A stretch of 36,653 nt of DNA from Actinomadura formosensis NBRC 14204 (GTDB lineage Bacteria > Actinomycetota > Actinomycetes > Streptosporangiales > Streptosporangiaceae): NCBI RefSeq assembly GCF_001552155.1, contig NZ_BCQQ01000070.1:1-36653 (forward strand), written 5' to 3'. Positions 16,133-23,715 of the stretch are shown here, in pieces. The notes beneath the pieces were generated by a model, which saw nothing but the letters and a program-made list of their open reading frames with translations, was not told the DNA's origin and did not search any database. Every line of letters begins with the position of its first letter. Within the stretch, counting starts at the first letter, position 1. The position numbers were made by a program, and so were the translations under genes.

Positions 16133-17665
16133 GTGTCCAAACCCAGATCCGCCCTGTTGCGCAGGCTCGGGCGGGCGGACCGGTGGGCGTTCGACCGGGT
16201 GGCCGCGGCGCGGCTGCGCGGGCTCGAATACGTCCTGCCGCGATTGTCGCGAATCGCCGACCATGGTGTGCTCTGGTTCACCTCGGCCGGTGTGATGGGG
16301 CTCACCGGACGGCCCCGGCTGCGGCGGGCGGCGCTGCGCGGCTCGATCGCGGTCGCGGTGGCGAGCCCGGCCGTGAACCTCATCGGCAAGCACGCGTTCC
16401 GCCGCAAACGCCCCGTGGTGGACCTGGTGCCGCCGATCCGGATCCGCTGGAAGCTGCCGACCTCGCACGCGTTCCCGTCCGGGCACTCGGCGTCCGCCGC
16501 GGCGTTCGCGACCGGGGTCGCGCTGGAGGCGCCGCGCCCGGTGGCGATCCCGGTCGCGGCGACGGCCGCCGCGGTGGCGTTCTCCCGCGTCTACACCGGC
16601 GCCCACTATCCGGGCGACGTCCTCGCCGGTCTCGGGATCGGCGCGCTCGCCGGACTCGGCACGCGCATGGTGTGGCCCGCCCGTCCGCCGGTGGCCCGCG
16701 TGGAGCCGGCCGGCGAGCGGGCCCGGGTCACCGAGGACGGACGCGGTCTCGTCACGGTCGCCAACCTCGGCGCGGGCCCGGGCGGCGAGTCCGGCGGGAT
16801 CTCGCTGCCGGGCCGCCCGGAGGCGACGCTCGACCTGCTCGAACGCGAACTGCCCGCGGCGGAGGTCGTCCGGCTGGGCCCGGACGCGGACCTCGACAAG
16901 GCGTTCGGCGAGGCGGCCGAGCGGGCCGACGCGCTCGGCGTCATCGGCGGGGACGGCACCGTGAACGCGGCGGCGCGGGCCGCGCTGCAGCACGGCGTGC
17001 CGCTGCTGGTCGTCCCCGGCGGGACGTTCGACCACTTCGCCCGCGCGCTCGGCGTGGAGTCGGCGGCGCAGGCGATCGCGGCGTACCGGAGCGGCCGGCT
17101 GGGCCGGGTGGACGTGGCCTACGCCGCGCCGGCGAGCGGCGCGGGCGGCGACGAGGAGCGCCCGTTCCTCAACACCGCGAGCTTCGGCGCCTACACCGAA
17201 CTGGTGGACCGGCGCGAGCGGCTGGAGCGGCGGATCGGCAAGTGGCCGGCGCTCGCGGTCGCCGCCGTGCGCACGCTGCGCCACTCCGAGCCGGTCGACC
17301 TGTACGTGGACGGCCACAAGTACCGCGTCTGGCTGGCGTTCGTCGGCAACTGCGTCTTCGGTTCGCGGGGCGCCGCGCCCACCTGGCGCCGGCGGCTCGA
17401 CGACGGGCGGCTGGACGTGCGGATGGTCGTCACCGGGCGGCGCGTGCCCCGCGTCCGCGCGGTCGCCGCCGTCCTGGCCGGGCACATGCACGTCACGCCC
17501 GGCTACCGGGAGTGGCGGGCGAGCGGCCTGGAGGTCGTCTCGGCGGACGGCGGGCTGCGGCTGGCGCGGGACGGCGAGGTGTCGTCGATGCCGGCGGCGG
17601 TCCGGTTCGGCAAGCACGCCGGCGCCCTGGCGGTGTTCTGCCCCGCACCCCGCGCGGCCGGGTAG
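16133..17665 (+). CDS. PAP2 phosphatase-diacylglycerol/sphingosine kinase fusion
   Basis: A 510-residue two-domain protein. The N-terminal half is a PAP2 lipid phosphatase with all three motifs: K86...R93-P94 (KHAFRRKRP), PSGH at 115-118, and S151-R-V-Y-T-G-A-H158-Y-P-G-D162. The C-terminal half, from about residue 225, is a DAGK catalytic domain with IGGDGTVN and VPGGTFDHFARAL, and an ending typical of YegS/DgkB-like kinases. The two activities (removing and adding phosphate on lipids) in one chain suggest recycling of lipid carriers or phosphatidic acid at the membrane. The start is uncertain: GTG 16133 is chosen because upstream codons lose the GC-rich third position; ATG 16064 and GTG 16004 are in frame. 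Confidence 0.87.
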   Translation: MSKPRSALLRRLGRADRWAFDRVAAARLRGLEYVLPRLSRIADHGVLWFTSAGVMGLTGRPRLRRAALRGSIAVAVASPAVNLIGKHAFRRKRPVVDLVPPIRIRWKLPTSHAFPSGHSASAAAFATGVALEAPRPVAIPVAATAAAVAFSRVYTGAHYPGDVLAGLGIGALAGLGTRMVWPARPPVARVEPAGERARVTEDGRGLVTVANLGAGPGGESGGISLPGRPEATLDLLERELPAAEVVRLGPDADLDKAFGEAAERADALGVIGGDGTVNAAARAALQHGVPLLVVPGGTFDHFARALGVESAAQAIAAYRSGRLGRVDVAYAAPASGAGGDEERPFLNTASFGAYTELVDRRERLERRIGKWPALAVAAVRTLRHSEPVDLYVDGHKYRVWLAFVGNCVFGSRGAAPTWRRRLDDGRLDVRMVVTGRRVPRVRAVAAVLAGHMHVTPGYREWRASGLEVVSADGGLRLARDGEVSSMPAAVRFGKHAGALAVFCPAPRAAG

Positions 17666-17691
17666 CGGCCGCCGCGTGGCAGGGTGAAAGT

Positions 17692-18213
17692 ATGCAGGGA
17701 ACATATGAGCTGGGGCCGGACGACGGCCGCCTGCTGGTCCGGACGGGACGCAGCGGGCTCGGCCGGCGGGCGGGCCACGACCTGACCATCGAGGCGACCC
17801 GCTGGTCGGCGGCGGTCGAGGCCCGCGAGCCGCTGGACGCCTCGTCCGTCGAGGTGACCGTCGAGGTGGACGCGCTGGAGGTCCGGGAGGGCACCGGCGG
17901 CGCGCTGCCGCTGTCCGACCATGACCGCACCGAGATCGGGAAGAATCTGCGGAAGATCCTGGACACCGGGCGGCATCCGCGGATCACGTTCTCCTCGACG
18001 GCGATCGGCGACGACGTCATCGAGGGCGATCTGACGATCATGGGCCGGACGAACCCGGTCCGGATCGGCGCCGCCCTGGACGGCGACCGCGTCCGGGGCG
18101 GCGTCACCGTGACGCAGTCGCGCTGGGGGATCAAGCCGTACTCGGCGTTCTTCGGCGCACTTCGCCTGGCCGACGATGTGGAGATCGAGTTCGACGTCAG
18201 GCTTCCCGCTTAG
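17692..18213 (+). CDS. YceI family protein
   Basis: The 173-residue product has the YceI lipocalin-like beta-barrel pattern: an N-terminal TYELGPDDGRLLVRTGRSGLGRRAGHDL region, then SVEVTVEVDALEV, a helix EIGKNLRKILDTGRHP, ITFSSTAI, GDLTIMGRTNPV and a final WGIKPYSAFFGALRLADDVEIEF (the last read as separate strands). The family binds isoprenoid or amphiphilic ligands. Unlike exported YceI of proteobacteria it lacks a signal peptide, so it should be cytoplasmic. ATG 17692 follows AGGGTGAAAG. It is 26 bases after the PAP2-kinase gene and probably co-transcribed. Its last 17 bases overlap the end of the convergent glycosyltransferase gene. Confidence 0.9.
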   Translation: MQGTYELGPDDGRLLVRTGRSGLGRRAGHDLTIEATRWSAAVEAREPLDASSVEVTVEVDALEVREGTGGALPLSDHDRTEIGKNLRKILDTGRHPRITFSSTAIGDDVIEGDLTIMGRTNPVRIGAALDGDRVRGGVTVTQSRWGIKPYSAFFGALRLADDVEIEFDVRLPA

Positions 18214-18964
18214 CGCGGGCGGCGCGGGCGAACTGGTCGTCGAGGCTGCGGGGGAACGGCAGCATCCGGTGCCGTCCGCGCCAGGGCGCGTATTGGCGGA
18301 CGGCGTTGAAACCGGCCGCGGTGATGATGCGCTCGACGTTGGGACCCGGCGTATAGGCGGGGTAGACGTCCAGGTGAGTGATGCCTGGGGGGAGACCTTT
18401 CGGCCTTCGGGGCGACACCAGGGTCATGGGTGGGCAGACCCGCTCGGCGGCTGCCATGTCCTGTGCGTAGGCGACGAGTTCCAGCGTCTCCAGGTCGGGG
18501 CCGCTGTGGACGATGAGCCAGCCGTCCACGTCGATCGGCTCCGACGGGGGGTCGATGAGGACCAAAGGGGAGACCTCGTCGGAGACCTCACGCAGATAGG
18601 CGTCATGGGCCGGTTCCAGAGGCTCCAGGACGAACGTCCGGTCGAAGCGCGGCGGGTCGGCGGGGAGCAGGGGCCGATAGGCGTCCCAGCGCAGCAGACG
18701 GGCCAGATGCGTCACCCGTACGCCCGGCGGAAACCGGGTGAGGTCGCCCTTCAACCCGGCCGGGAACGCGTCCACGATCACCTCGTCCGGCGCCGGGGCG
18801 GGGGCGGTCTCCACGACGTGCCAGCCGCCCGCGACGCGGGGATCGGCCGCGAACGGCGAGTTCGTCACCACGGTCACCGGGCCGTCCGGGCGCAGGGTGT
18901 GCAGCACGGACCGGAGCCGCGTCAGATGCCCCAGCCCGTCACCGGCCGCGTAGCAGACGATCAC
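18197..18964 (-). CDS. MurG-like (GT28-type) glycosyltransferase
   Basis: A 255-residue protein resembling nucleotide-sugar glycosyltransferases of the GT-B fold. It opens with VIVCYAAGDGLGHLTR, the glycine- and His-containing first loop of this group. The late segment VYPAYTPGPNVERIITAAGFNAVRQ matches the donor-binding region of MurG-like enzymes (the A-G-F/Y-N motif). It is shorter than the usual 350 residues and the inter-domain part is compact. GTG 18964 overlaps the GT4 stop by four bases. It is the last of six coupled genes. Sugar and acceptor are unknown. Call moderately sure. Confidence 0.72.
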   Translation of the reverse strand: MIVCYAAGDGLGHLTRLRSVLHTLRPDGPVTVVTNSPFAADPRVAGGWHVVETAPAPAPDEVIVDAFPAGLKGDLTRFPPGVRVTHLARLLRWDAYRPLLPADPPRFDRTFVLEPLEPAHDAYLREVSDEVSPLVLIDPPSEPIDVDGWLIVHSGPDLETLELVAYAQDMAAAERVCPPMTLVSPRRPKGLPPGITHLDVYPAYTPGPNVERIITAAGFNAVRQYAPWRGRHRMLPFPRSLDDQFARAARAKREA

Positions 18965-20076
18965 CGCGTCCCGTCGAGCACCGCGAGATATCCGGCGGTC
19001 TCGGCGGCCGGGGTGAAGTCGCGGCGGATGCGTTCCGCGCCCGCCGCGCCGAGTTTCGCCAGCTCCGCGGCGTCCGCTCGGGCCGCCCGGGCGATCGCCG
19101 CGCGGCAGGCGTGCGGGTCGCCGGCCGGGAAGGGGAACCCGATCTCCTCGTCCGCGACGTCCGCGAGCCCGCCGCCGTCCGACGCGAGCAGCGGCACGCC
19201 GAGCGCCGCCGCCTCCAGCGCCACGTTCGGCATCCCGTCGTAGAACGACGGCAGGGCGACGAGGTCGCAGCTCGCGTAGACGGACGGCAGGTCGTAGCGT
19301 TCCAGGAACGGCAGGAACGAGTGCGGGACGTCGCGCTCGGCCAGCCACTCCCGCACGGACTCCTCGACCTCACCGACCAGCAGCAGATGGAAGGCGTCGG
19401 CGTGCCCCGACGCGGCGAGCGCGTCCAGGAAGAAGCCGACGCCCTTCTTGACCTTGAGCTGCCCGATGAGGCCGACCGTCCGGCGTCCCGGCTCGACGTT
19501 CTCCTCCCGCCATGCCAGGCCCCGCTCCCGCTCGGACGGCAGAACGCGCCACTGCCCGGTGTCCACGCTGTTCGCGACGAACGTGACGCGGGCGTCCGGG
19601 GCCAGCGCCGACACCAGCGGCGCGTGGGAACGGGCGACGACGCAGACGCGGGACGAGGCGCGCAACGCCTCCGCCAGCACGCCGCGCCGCCGCATCGAGA
19701 ACGCGCCGATGTCGATGTCGTTGCCGCGCAGCAGCGTGACCAGCGGCGCATCCAGCAGCGCGGACAGGACGGGCGCGGCGAGCAGCGCGTAGACGCCGCC
19801 GAACGCGACCACATGGCTGTATCCGGTCAGGTTCTCGGCGGTGATCGTGGTCCAGAGGCGGCGCAGCGCGTGCTCGGAGTCGTCCCCGAGCGGCGCGGTC
19901 AGCAGCCGCCCGCCGTGCTCCCGCCGCACGCCCCAGGGGCGGGCGCGGCGCGTCAGGTGGGCGACGTCGACCTCGACGCCCGCGCCGCGCAGGCCCCGCA
20001 CGATCCGGTCGCATGACTGCGCCATACCGCCCTGGCTCGGCGGATAGTGCTCTGTGAGCCACAGGACACGGTGCAT
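18961..20076 (-). CDS. Glycosyltransferase family 4 protein
   Basis: A 371-residue GT-B glycosyltransferase using a nucleotide sugar, likely acting on a surface glycan. The N-terminal domain begins VLWLTEHYPPSQGGMAQSCDRI, with the GG loop of GT4 enzymes. The C-terminal donor domain starts at TVGLIGQLKVKKGV and includes YASCDLVALPSFYDGMPNVALEAAA, the E-x7-E signature (here DGMPNVALEAAALG). The ATG at 20076 overlaps the stop of the preceding zinc-ribbon gene by one base (TGATG). It is the fifth gene of the operon. The product, linkage and acceptor are not predictable here. Confidence 0.92.
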   Translation of the reverse strand: MHRVLWLTEHYPPSQGGMAQSCDRIVRGLRGAGVEVDVAHLTRRARPWGVRREHGGRLLTAPLGDDSEHALRRLWTTITAENLTGYSHVVAFGGVYALLAAPVLSALLDAPLVTLLRGNDIDIGAFSMRRRGVLAEALRASSRVCVVARSHAPLVSALAPDARVTFVANSVDTGQWRVLPSERERGLAWREENVEPGRRTVGLIGQLKVKKGVGFFLDALAASGHADAFHLLLVGEVEESVREWLAERDVPHSFLPFLERYDLPSVYASCDLVALPSFYDGMPNVALEAAALGVPLLASDGGGLADVADEEIGFPFPAGDPHACRAAIARAARADAAELAKLGAAGAERIRRDFTPAAETAGYLAVLDGTR

Positions 20077-20438
20077 CAGCTGTCCACGAAGCCCGTGTCG
20101 AAGCCGGTGTCGTCGTCCGGCCCCCAGCCGCCGGCCGAGTAGTCGTCGCCCGGGTTGAACGCGCCGCGGTCGTACTGGTCGAACGACGAGTACCAGTAGG
20201 TGTCGTCGTACGCCTGCGAGCTGTGCCGGTAGTAGTGGCGCCGGTAGCCGCCCGCCCAGGACGGGTGGTGCGGGTCCTGCGTCCCGTACCCCTGCGCCGC
20301 GGCGCATTCGGGGCACAGCCCGTTCGGCCCGGCGTGGTCGCCGCAGACCGGGCGGCCGCACTGCGGGCAGGACACCGCCGCCGCCCGGCCGCAGCGTCCC
20401 AGCACGAAGAACCCGGTGGTCACGGCACAGCGGGTCAC
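20076..20438 (-). CDS. Small zinc-ribbon protein with Tyr/Asp/Gly-rich tail
   Basis: I do not recognise a named family. The 120-residue product has an N-terminal cysteine cluster, SCPQCGRPVCGDH...GLCPECA, which can bind zinc (C-x2-C, C-x2-H and C-x2-C spacing). The remaining 65 residues are rich in Tyr, His, Asp and Gly (for example RRHYYRHSSQAYDDTYWY) and are probably disordered. There is no membrane segment or signal peptide. GTG 20438 overlaps the previous stop by four bases and has GAGGAGG upstream. Its place between two glycosyltransferase genes in a coupled operon suggests a structural or regulatory part in glycan assembly, but this is inference. Confidence 0.75.
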   Translation of the reverse strand: MTRCAVTTGFFVLGRCGRAAAVSCPQCGRPVCGDHAGPNGLCPECAAAQGYGTQDPHHPSWAGGYRRHYYRHSSQAYDDTYWYSSFDQYDRGAFNPGDDYSAGGWGPDDDTGFDTGFVDS

Positions 20439-21163
20439 TTGGTCCTCCTCGCGGCCGTGCCCGGCGGCGTCCACCGGAACGGCTCCGTCGACACCTGCAG
20501 GATCCGGTCGGTCATCGCCTGGTTCTCCAGCGTGCCGGGGAACCGCGCGCTCGCCCGGATCACGAGCCGCTTGCCCTCCTTGACCTGAACCCTGAGCCAG
20601 CCGGGCGGCGGTGACGGGGGCCGCTGGACGGCGGCGTCCTTCGCCAGCCGCCGGGTGACCCGCACCAGGTGCACCGTCTTCGTCTTGTGCTTCATCTTGA
20701 GCTTGCCGCTCGCGCTGCGCTTGTTGTAGCTGCGGTTGCGGACCCGGTCGATCAGCTCCAGCTCGACGACGCTGCCGTCCCGCAGTTCCGCCCGCATCCG
20801 CAGCCACGGATCGAACGCGTACCACTGCTGCATGGACGAGATCTGCCCCCTGTTGGGCAGGGCCTGCTTGGGCCCGTTCTTCTCCGGGACGGTCGGGCCG
20901 CGCATGTCCGCCGCCACCGACAGCACCCCCTCCGGCGGCATGTCGGCCGCCAGCACCCGCAGCATCGGCACGAACACGCCCGGGACCCGTTCGGACAGCC
21001 GCCACTTGCGCCGCTTCACCACCGCGTCGTGCCCCGCGAGGCTCTGGATCACCGGCTCCCAGTCGTCCCGCCGCAGCGAGACCGAGAAGCCCTTCTCCAG
21101 GGTCAGCGCCTTGTGCAGCGGGTGGAACCGCCCGATGGCGGCCTTCTGCTTACGCCAGAACAT
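20435..21163 (-). CDS. Hypothetical protein of a glycan operon
   Basis: I cannot assign this 242-residue protein. It begins MFWRKQKAAIGRFHPLHKAL, has no signal peptide or membrane helix, is basic overall, and contains alternating hydrophobic strands (ELRDGSVVELELIDRVR, KTVHLVRVTRRLAK, WLRVQVKEGKRLVIRA) that suggest a beta-rich soluble fold. The basic KLKMKHKTKT segment and a Pro-rich PPSPPPG stretch are notable. ATG 21163 follows TAGGTGG. Ten bases separate it from the upstream GT4 gene and it overlaps the zinc-ribbon gene by four bases, so it is expressed with them. Confidence 0.8.
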   Translation of the reverse strand: MFWRKQKAAIGRFHPLHKALTLEKGFSVSLRRDDWEPVIQSLAGHDAVVKRRKWRLSERVPGVFVPMLRVLAADMPPEGVLSVAADMRGPTVPEKNGPKQALPNRGQISSMQQWYAFDPWLRMRAELRDGSVVELELIDRVRNRSYNKRSASGKLKMKHKTKTVHLVRVTRRLAKDAAVQRPPSPPPGWLRVQVKEGKRLVIRASARFPGTLENQAMTDRILQVSTEPFRWTPPGTAARRTK

Positions 21164-21173
21164 GACGAACCAC

Positions 21174-22331
21174 CTATCGAACCCGTGTCAACGTGCGGTA
21201 GACCTCGGCCAGCCGGGCGCGCGACCGCGCCCAGGTCAGGCTCTGCTCGATGTGCTCGCGGCCCCGCCGCCCCATCGCGGCGGCCTCCCGCGGGTACTCC
21301 AGCAGGATCCGGACGGCCCGCGCCAGCTCGGCGGGCCGGTCGGCCGGGACGAGCCGCCCGTGCTCCCCGTCCGCCATCAGCTCGCGGACGGCCGGCAGGT
21401 CGGAGGCGACCACCGGCACACCCGCCGCCATGGACTCGATCACCTTCAGCGGCGCGCAGCCCTGGTCCAGGTTGCGGGCGCATCCGGTCAGCGGCGCCAC
21501 CGACACCTCGGCGTGCGCCAGCCACGCGGCGACCTCGTGGTGCGGCAGGGTGAACCGCCAGTCGATCCGCTCGGCGACACCGAGCCGCTCGGCCAGCCGC
21601 CGCACCGGCTTCGCGCGCCGCTCCGGGACGGACGCGCAGATCACCAGCCGGAGATCGGTGAGGTCGGCGAGCCGTGCGAAGGCGCGCATCAGCACGTCCA
21701 GGCCCTGCCACGGCTGCATCGCGCCGACATAGACGACATACCGCTTAGGCGCGTCCGCCGGCCGTTCGGTTTCGCCGGGCACGTCGGCCCCGTTCGGGAC
21801 CAGGTGGATCCGGTCCCGCGGCACGCCCCGCTCCCGGACGGCCGCGCCGATCACCCGCGACGGCACCACGACGGCGTCGCTGCGCTCCAGGCAGAACCGC
21901 TCCAACTCGCGGATCTTGCCGAGCGTGCTCGGCGCCGCCCACGGCCACGTGTGGCTCATCTCGATGGACGGCAGGCCGTTGACCTCGTACACGACCGTGT
22001 GGCGCCGTCCGTCCGCGACCGCCGGCAGCGCGCTCCACGGGTCCCGGACGTGGCAGATCTCCAGCGTGTCCCAGTGGGGCCGGAGATGGTCCGCGACCCA
22101 GCCGGAGAACGCCTCGGCACGGTCGATCAGGTTCGGGATCGGCGCGTCGAACCGCGCGATCTCCCGCGTCCCCTCCCGCTGGTAGCGCGGCAGGCCACCG
22201 CCGCCGATCACGCCGAGCAGCCCGCCGCCGTACCGCGTGAACAACTCGTCGGCCATCTGCGCGATGTGCACCGCGGAACCCTTGCTGGACGGGAACCGGT
22301 CGAACGCGACATAGGCCGCCCTGTGCCTCAT
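21174..22331 (-). CDS. Glycosyltransferase family 4 protein
   Basis: A 385-residue GT-B enzyme. The N-terminal domain starts AAYVAFDRFPSSKGSAVHI and includes CHVRDPWSALPA and VVYEVNGLPSIE, typical acceptor-domain strands. The donor domain runs from YVVYVGAMQPWQGLDVLMRA to CAPLKVIESMAAGVPVVASD, which holds the E-x7-E-type donor site (KVIESMAAGVPV). GTG and later alternatives are unlikely; ATG 22331 overlaps the epimerase stop by four bases (ATGA). This is the second gene of the glycan operon. It is similar in layout to the 18961-20076 enzyme but not a close copy. Confidence 0.93.
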   Translation of the reverse strand: MRHRAAYVAFDRFPSSKGSAVHIAQMADELFTRYGGGLLGVIGGGGLPRYQREGTREIARFDAPIPNLIDRAEAFSGWVADHLRPHWDTLEICHVRDPWSALPAVADGRRHTVVYEVNGLPSIEMSHTWPWAAPSTLGKIRELERFCLERSDAVVVPSRVIGAAVRERGVPRDRIHLVPNGADVPGETERPADAPKRYVVYVGAMQPWQGLDVLMRAFARLADLTDLRLVICASVPERRAKPVRRLAERLGVAERIDWRFTLPHHEVAAWLAHAEVSVAPLTGCARNLDQGCAPLKVIESMAAGVPVVASDLPAVRELMADGEHGRLVPADRPAELARAVRILLEYPREAAAMGRRGREHIEQSLTWARSRARLAEVYRTLTRVR

Positions 22332-23299
22332 CCGACCCGCACCTCCTCCGGCATGGCCCGCAGCGCCCGATGCCAGGCGATCTGGTCGTCGAGGCCGTCC
22401 CGCAGACCGATCGCGGGCGTCCAGCCCAGCAGCCGCCGGGCCCGCCGCGTGTCGGCCCACGTCCGCGCCGCGTCCCCGGCCACGGGCGTCTCCCGCTGGA
22501 TCTCCGCCTGCACGCCCAGGGCGCTGGTGAGCATGACGATCGCGTCCCGCACCGTCACGTGCTCGCGATGGCCGACATTGATGGCGATGCCGGGCGGAAG
22601 CTCCTCGGCCACCGCCGCCAGCGTCGCCGCGACGACGTCCCGCACATGCGTGAAGCTCCGCGACCTGCGCCCGTCCCCGAACACCGGCAGCGGGCGCCCG
22701 TCGAGCGCCGCCTCCACGAACCGGTGGAACGCCATGTCGGGCCGCTGCCGGGGCCCGTAGACCGAGAAGTACCTGAGCAGGACCGTCCGCAGCCCGCCGT
22801 CCGCCGCGAGACCCGCGAGCCGCTCCACCTCGACCTTGCTGACCGCGTACGGGCTCGCCGGGTTCAGCGGATCGTCCTCCCGGTTCGGCCGCCGCCCCGC
22901 CGACCCGTACACCGACGAACTGGACGCGATGACCACCTTCGGCCGCCGCCCCGCCGGCCGCTCCAGGCACGCCGCGAGCAGCCGCCGGGTGGCCGTCACG
23001 TTGTCGCGCTCGGCCACGGCCCGTCCCGGCCCCCACGAATCCCGCACGCCCGGCCGCCCCGCCAGATGGACGACGACGTCCGCGGCCGCGACGGCGGTCA
23101 GGTCGTCCACCGCGAGATCGACCTCGGCGGCGACGACGCCCGGTCGCGCCGCGACCTCCGCCCATGTCCGCCGCGCCACGTCCGGGGCGAGCGAGCGCCC
23201 GGGCGCGTCGACGGCGAGCACCTGATGTCCCGCGTCCGAGAACGCCTCGACCGCATGGCTCCCGATGAACCCGGCCGCCCCCGTCACAACCACCTGCAC
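22328..23299 (-). CDS. NAD-dependent sugar-nucleotide epimerase/dehydratase
   Basis: A 323-residue short-chain dehydrogenase of the extended type. The NAD site is VVVTGAAGFIGSH at residues 3-15, the catalytic Ser block is ASSSSVYG, and the Tyr-Lys pair is SPYAVSK. RYFSVYGPRQRPDMA is the substrate-region motif common to UDP-glucose/UDP-glucuronate 4-epimerases. It probably makes a UDP- or dTDP-sugar donor for the glycosyltransferases behind it. GTG 23299 lacks a Shine-Dalgarno sequence but has TAAAGT six bases upstream, a leaderless pattern. It is the first gene of the six-gene operon. Confidence 0.93.
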   Translation of the reverse strand: MQVVVTGAAGFIGSHAVEAFSDAGHQVLAVDAPGRSLAPDVARRTWAEVAARPGVVAAEVDLAVDDLTAVAAADVVVHLAGRPGVRDSWGPGRAVAERDNVTATRRLLAACLERPAGRRPKVVIASSSSVYGSAGRRPNREDDPLNPASPYAVSKVEVERLAGLAADGGLRTVLLRYFSVYGPRQRPDMAFHRFVEAALDGRPLPVFGDGRRSRSFTHVRDVVAATLAAVAEELPPGIAINVGHREHVTVRDAIVMLTSALGVQAEIQRETPVAGDAARTWADTRRARRLLGWTPAIGLRDGLDDQIAWHRALRAMPEEVRVG

Positions 23300-23305
23300 G
23301 CGGGA

Positions 23306-23311
23306 ACTTTA
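23306..23311 (-). promoter_or_regulatory. Putative -10 element (TAAAGT) of the glycan operon
   Basis: TAAAGT on the minus strand is followed by six bases and the GTG of the epimerase gene, with no ribosome site. Inverted repeats at 23329-23364 lie just upstream, where a repressor or activator could act. Confidence 0.45.
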
Positions 23312-23328
23312 TCCGCCATCCCCCCGAA

Positions 23329-23364
23329 CCGGGACAGGACTCGCGTCCCGGATCAATCGGGACG
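23329..23364. promoter_or_regulatory. Overlapping inverted repeats upstream of the glycan operon
   Basis: CCGGGAC (23329-23335) pairs with GTCCCGG (23345-23351); CGTCCCG (23344-23350) pairs with CGGGACG (23358-23364). The middle arm is shared, so the two hairpins exclude each other. If the epimerase mRNA is leaderless they are upstream of transcription and act as DNA sites; alternatively the second could end the MoaD transcript. Confidence 0.45.
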
Positions 23365-23418
23365 TCATCCCGGGTCAGGAGCGCAGGTGGCGGGCCGGAT
23401 CCGCCGGCGTACGGCGGT

Positions 23419-23715
23419 TCAGCCGCCGGCCATGGCGCCCACCACGAGGAAGGGCTCGGCGCCCGCGGCGACCGGGACGGGGAGCACGGTGTCGGGAGGG
23501 GCGTGGGAGAGGTCCTCCTCGCAGGCGTGGAAGCGGACGAACGCCCGGCGGCGCCCGGTGGCGTGGTCGCGGATCGTTCCGCGCAGCACCGGGTGGCGGG
23601 TCTCCAGAGCGTCCAGGACGGAGCGCAGCGTGACCGGCGCGGGAACGTCCAGTTCGACCTCGCCCCGGACGCCGGCGAGGACCCGCAGGTGTGCGGGCAG
23701 CACGACGCGGATCAT
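23419..23715 (-). CDS. MoaD/ThiS family protein
   Basis: A 98-residue ubiquitin-fold protein. It begins MIRVVLPAHLRVLAG, follows the MoaD strand pattern (EVELDVPAPVTLRSVLDALE), and ends in Gly-Gly (GAMAGG), the residues activated as a thiocarboxylate in sulfur-carrier proteins. It could carry sulfur for molybdopterin or thiamine-type synthesis, or act in a related modification. No moaE, moeB or thi gene is near. ATG 23715 overlaps the stop of the BNR-repeat gene by four bases (ATGA), so the two are translationally coupled. The stretch RRAFVRFHACEED is common to the small-archaeal-like MoaD subfamily. Confidence 0.85.
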   Translation of the reverse strand: MIRVVLPAHLRVLAGVRGEVELDVPAPVTLRSVLDALETRHPVLRGTIRDHATGRRRAFVRFHACEEDLSHAPPDTVLPVPVAAGAEPFLVVGAMAGG

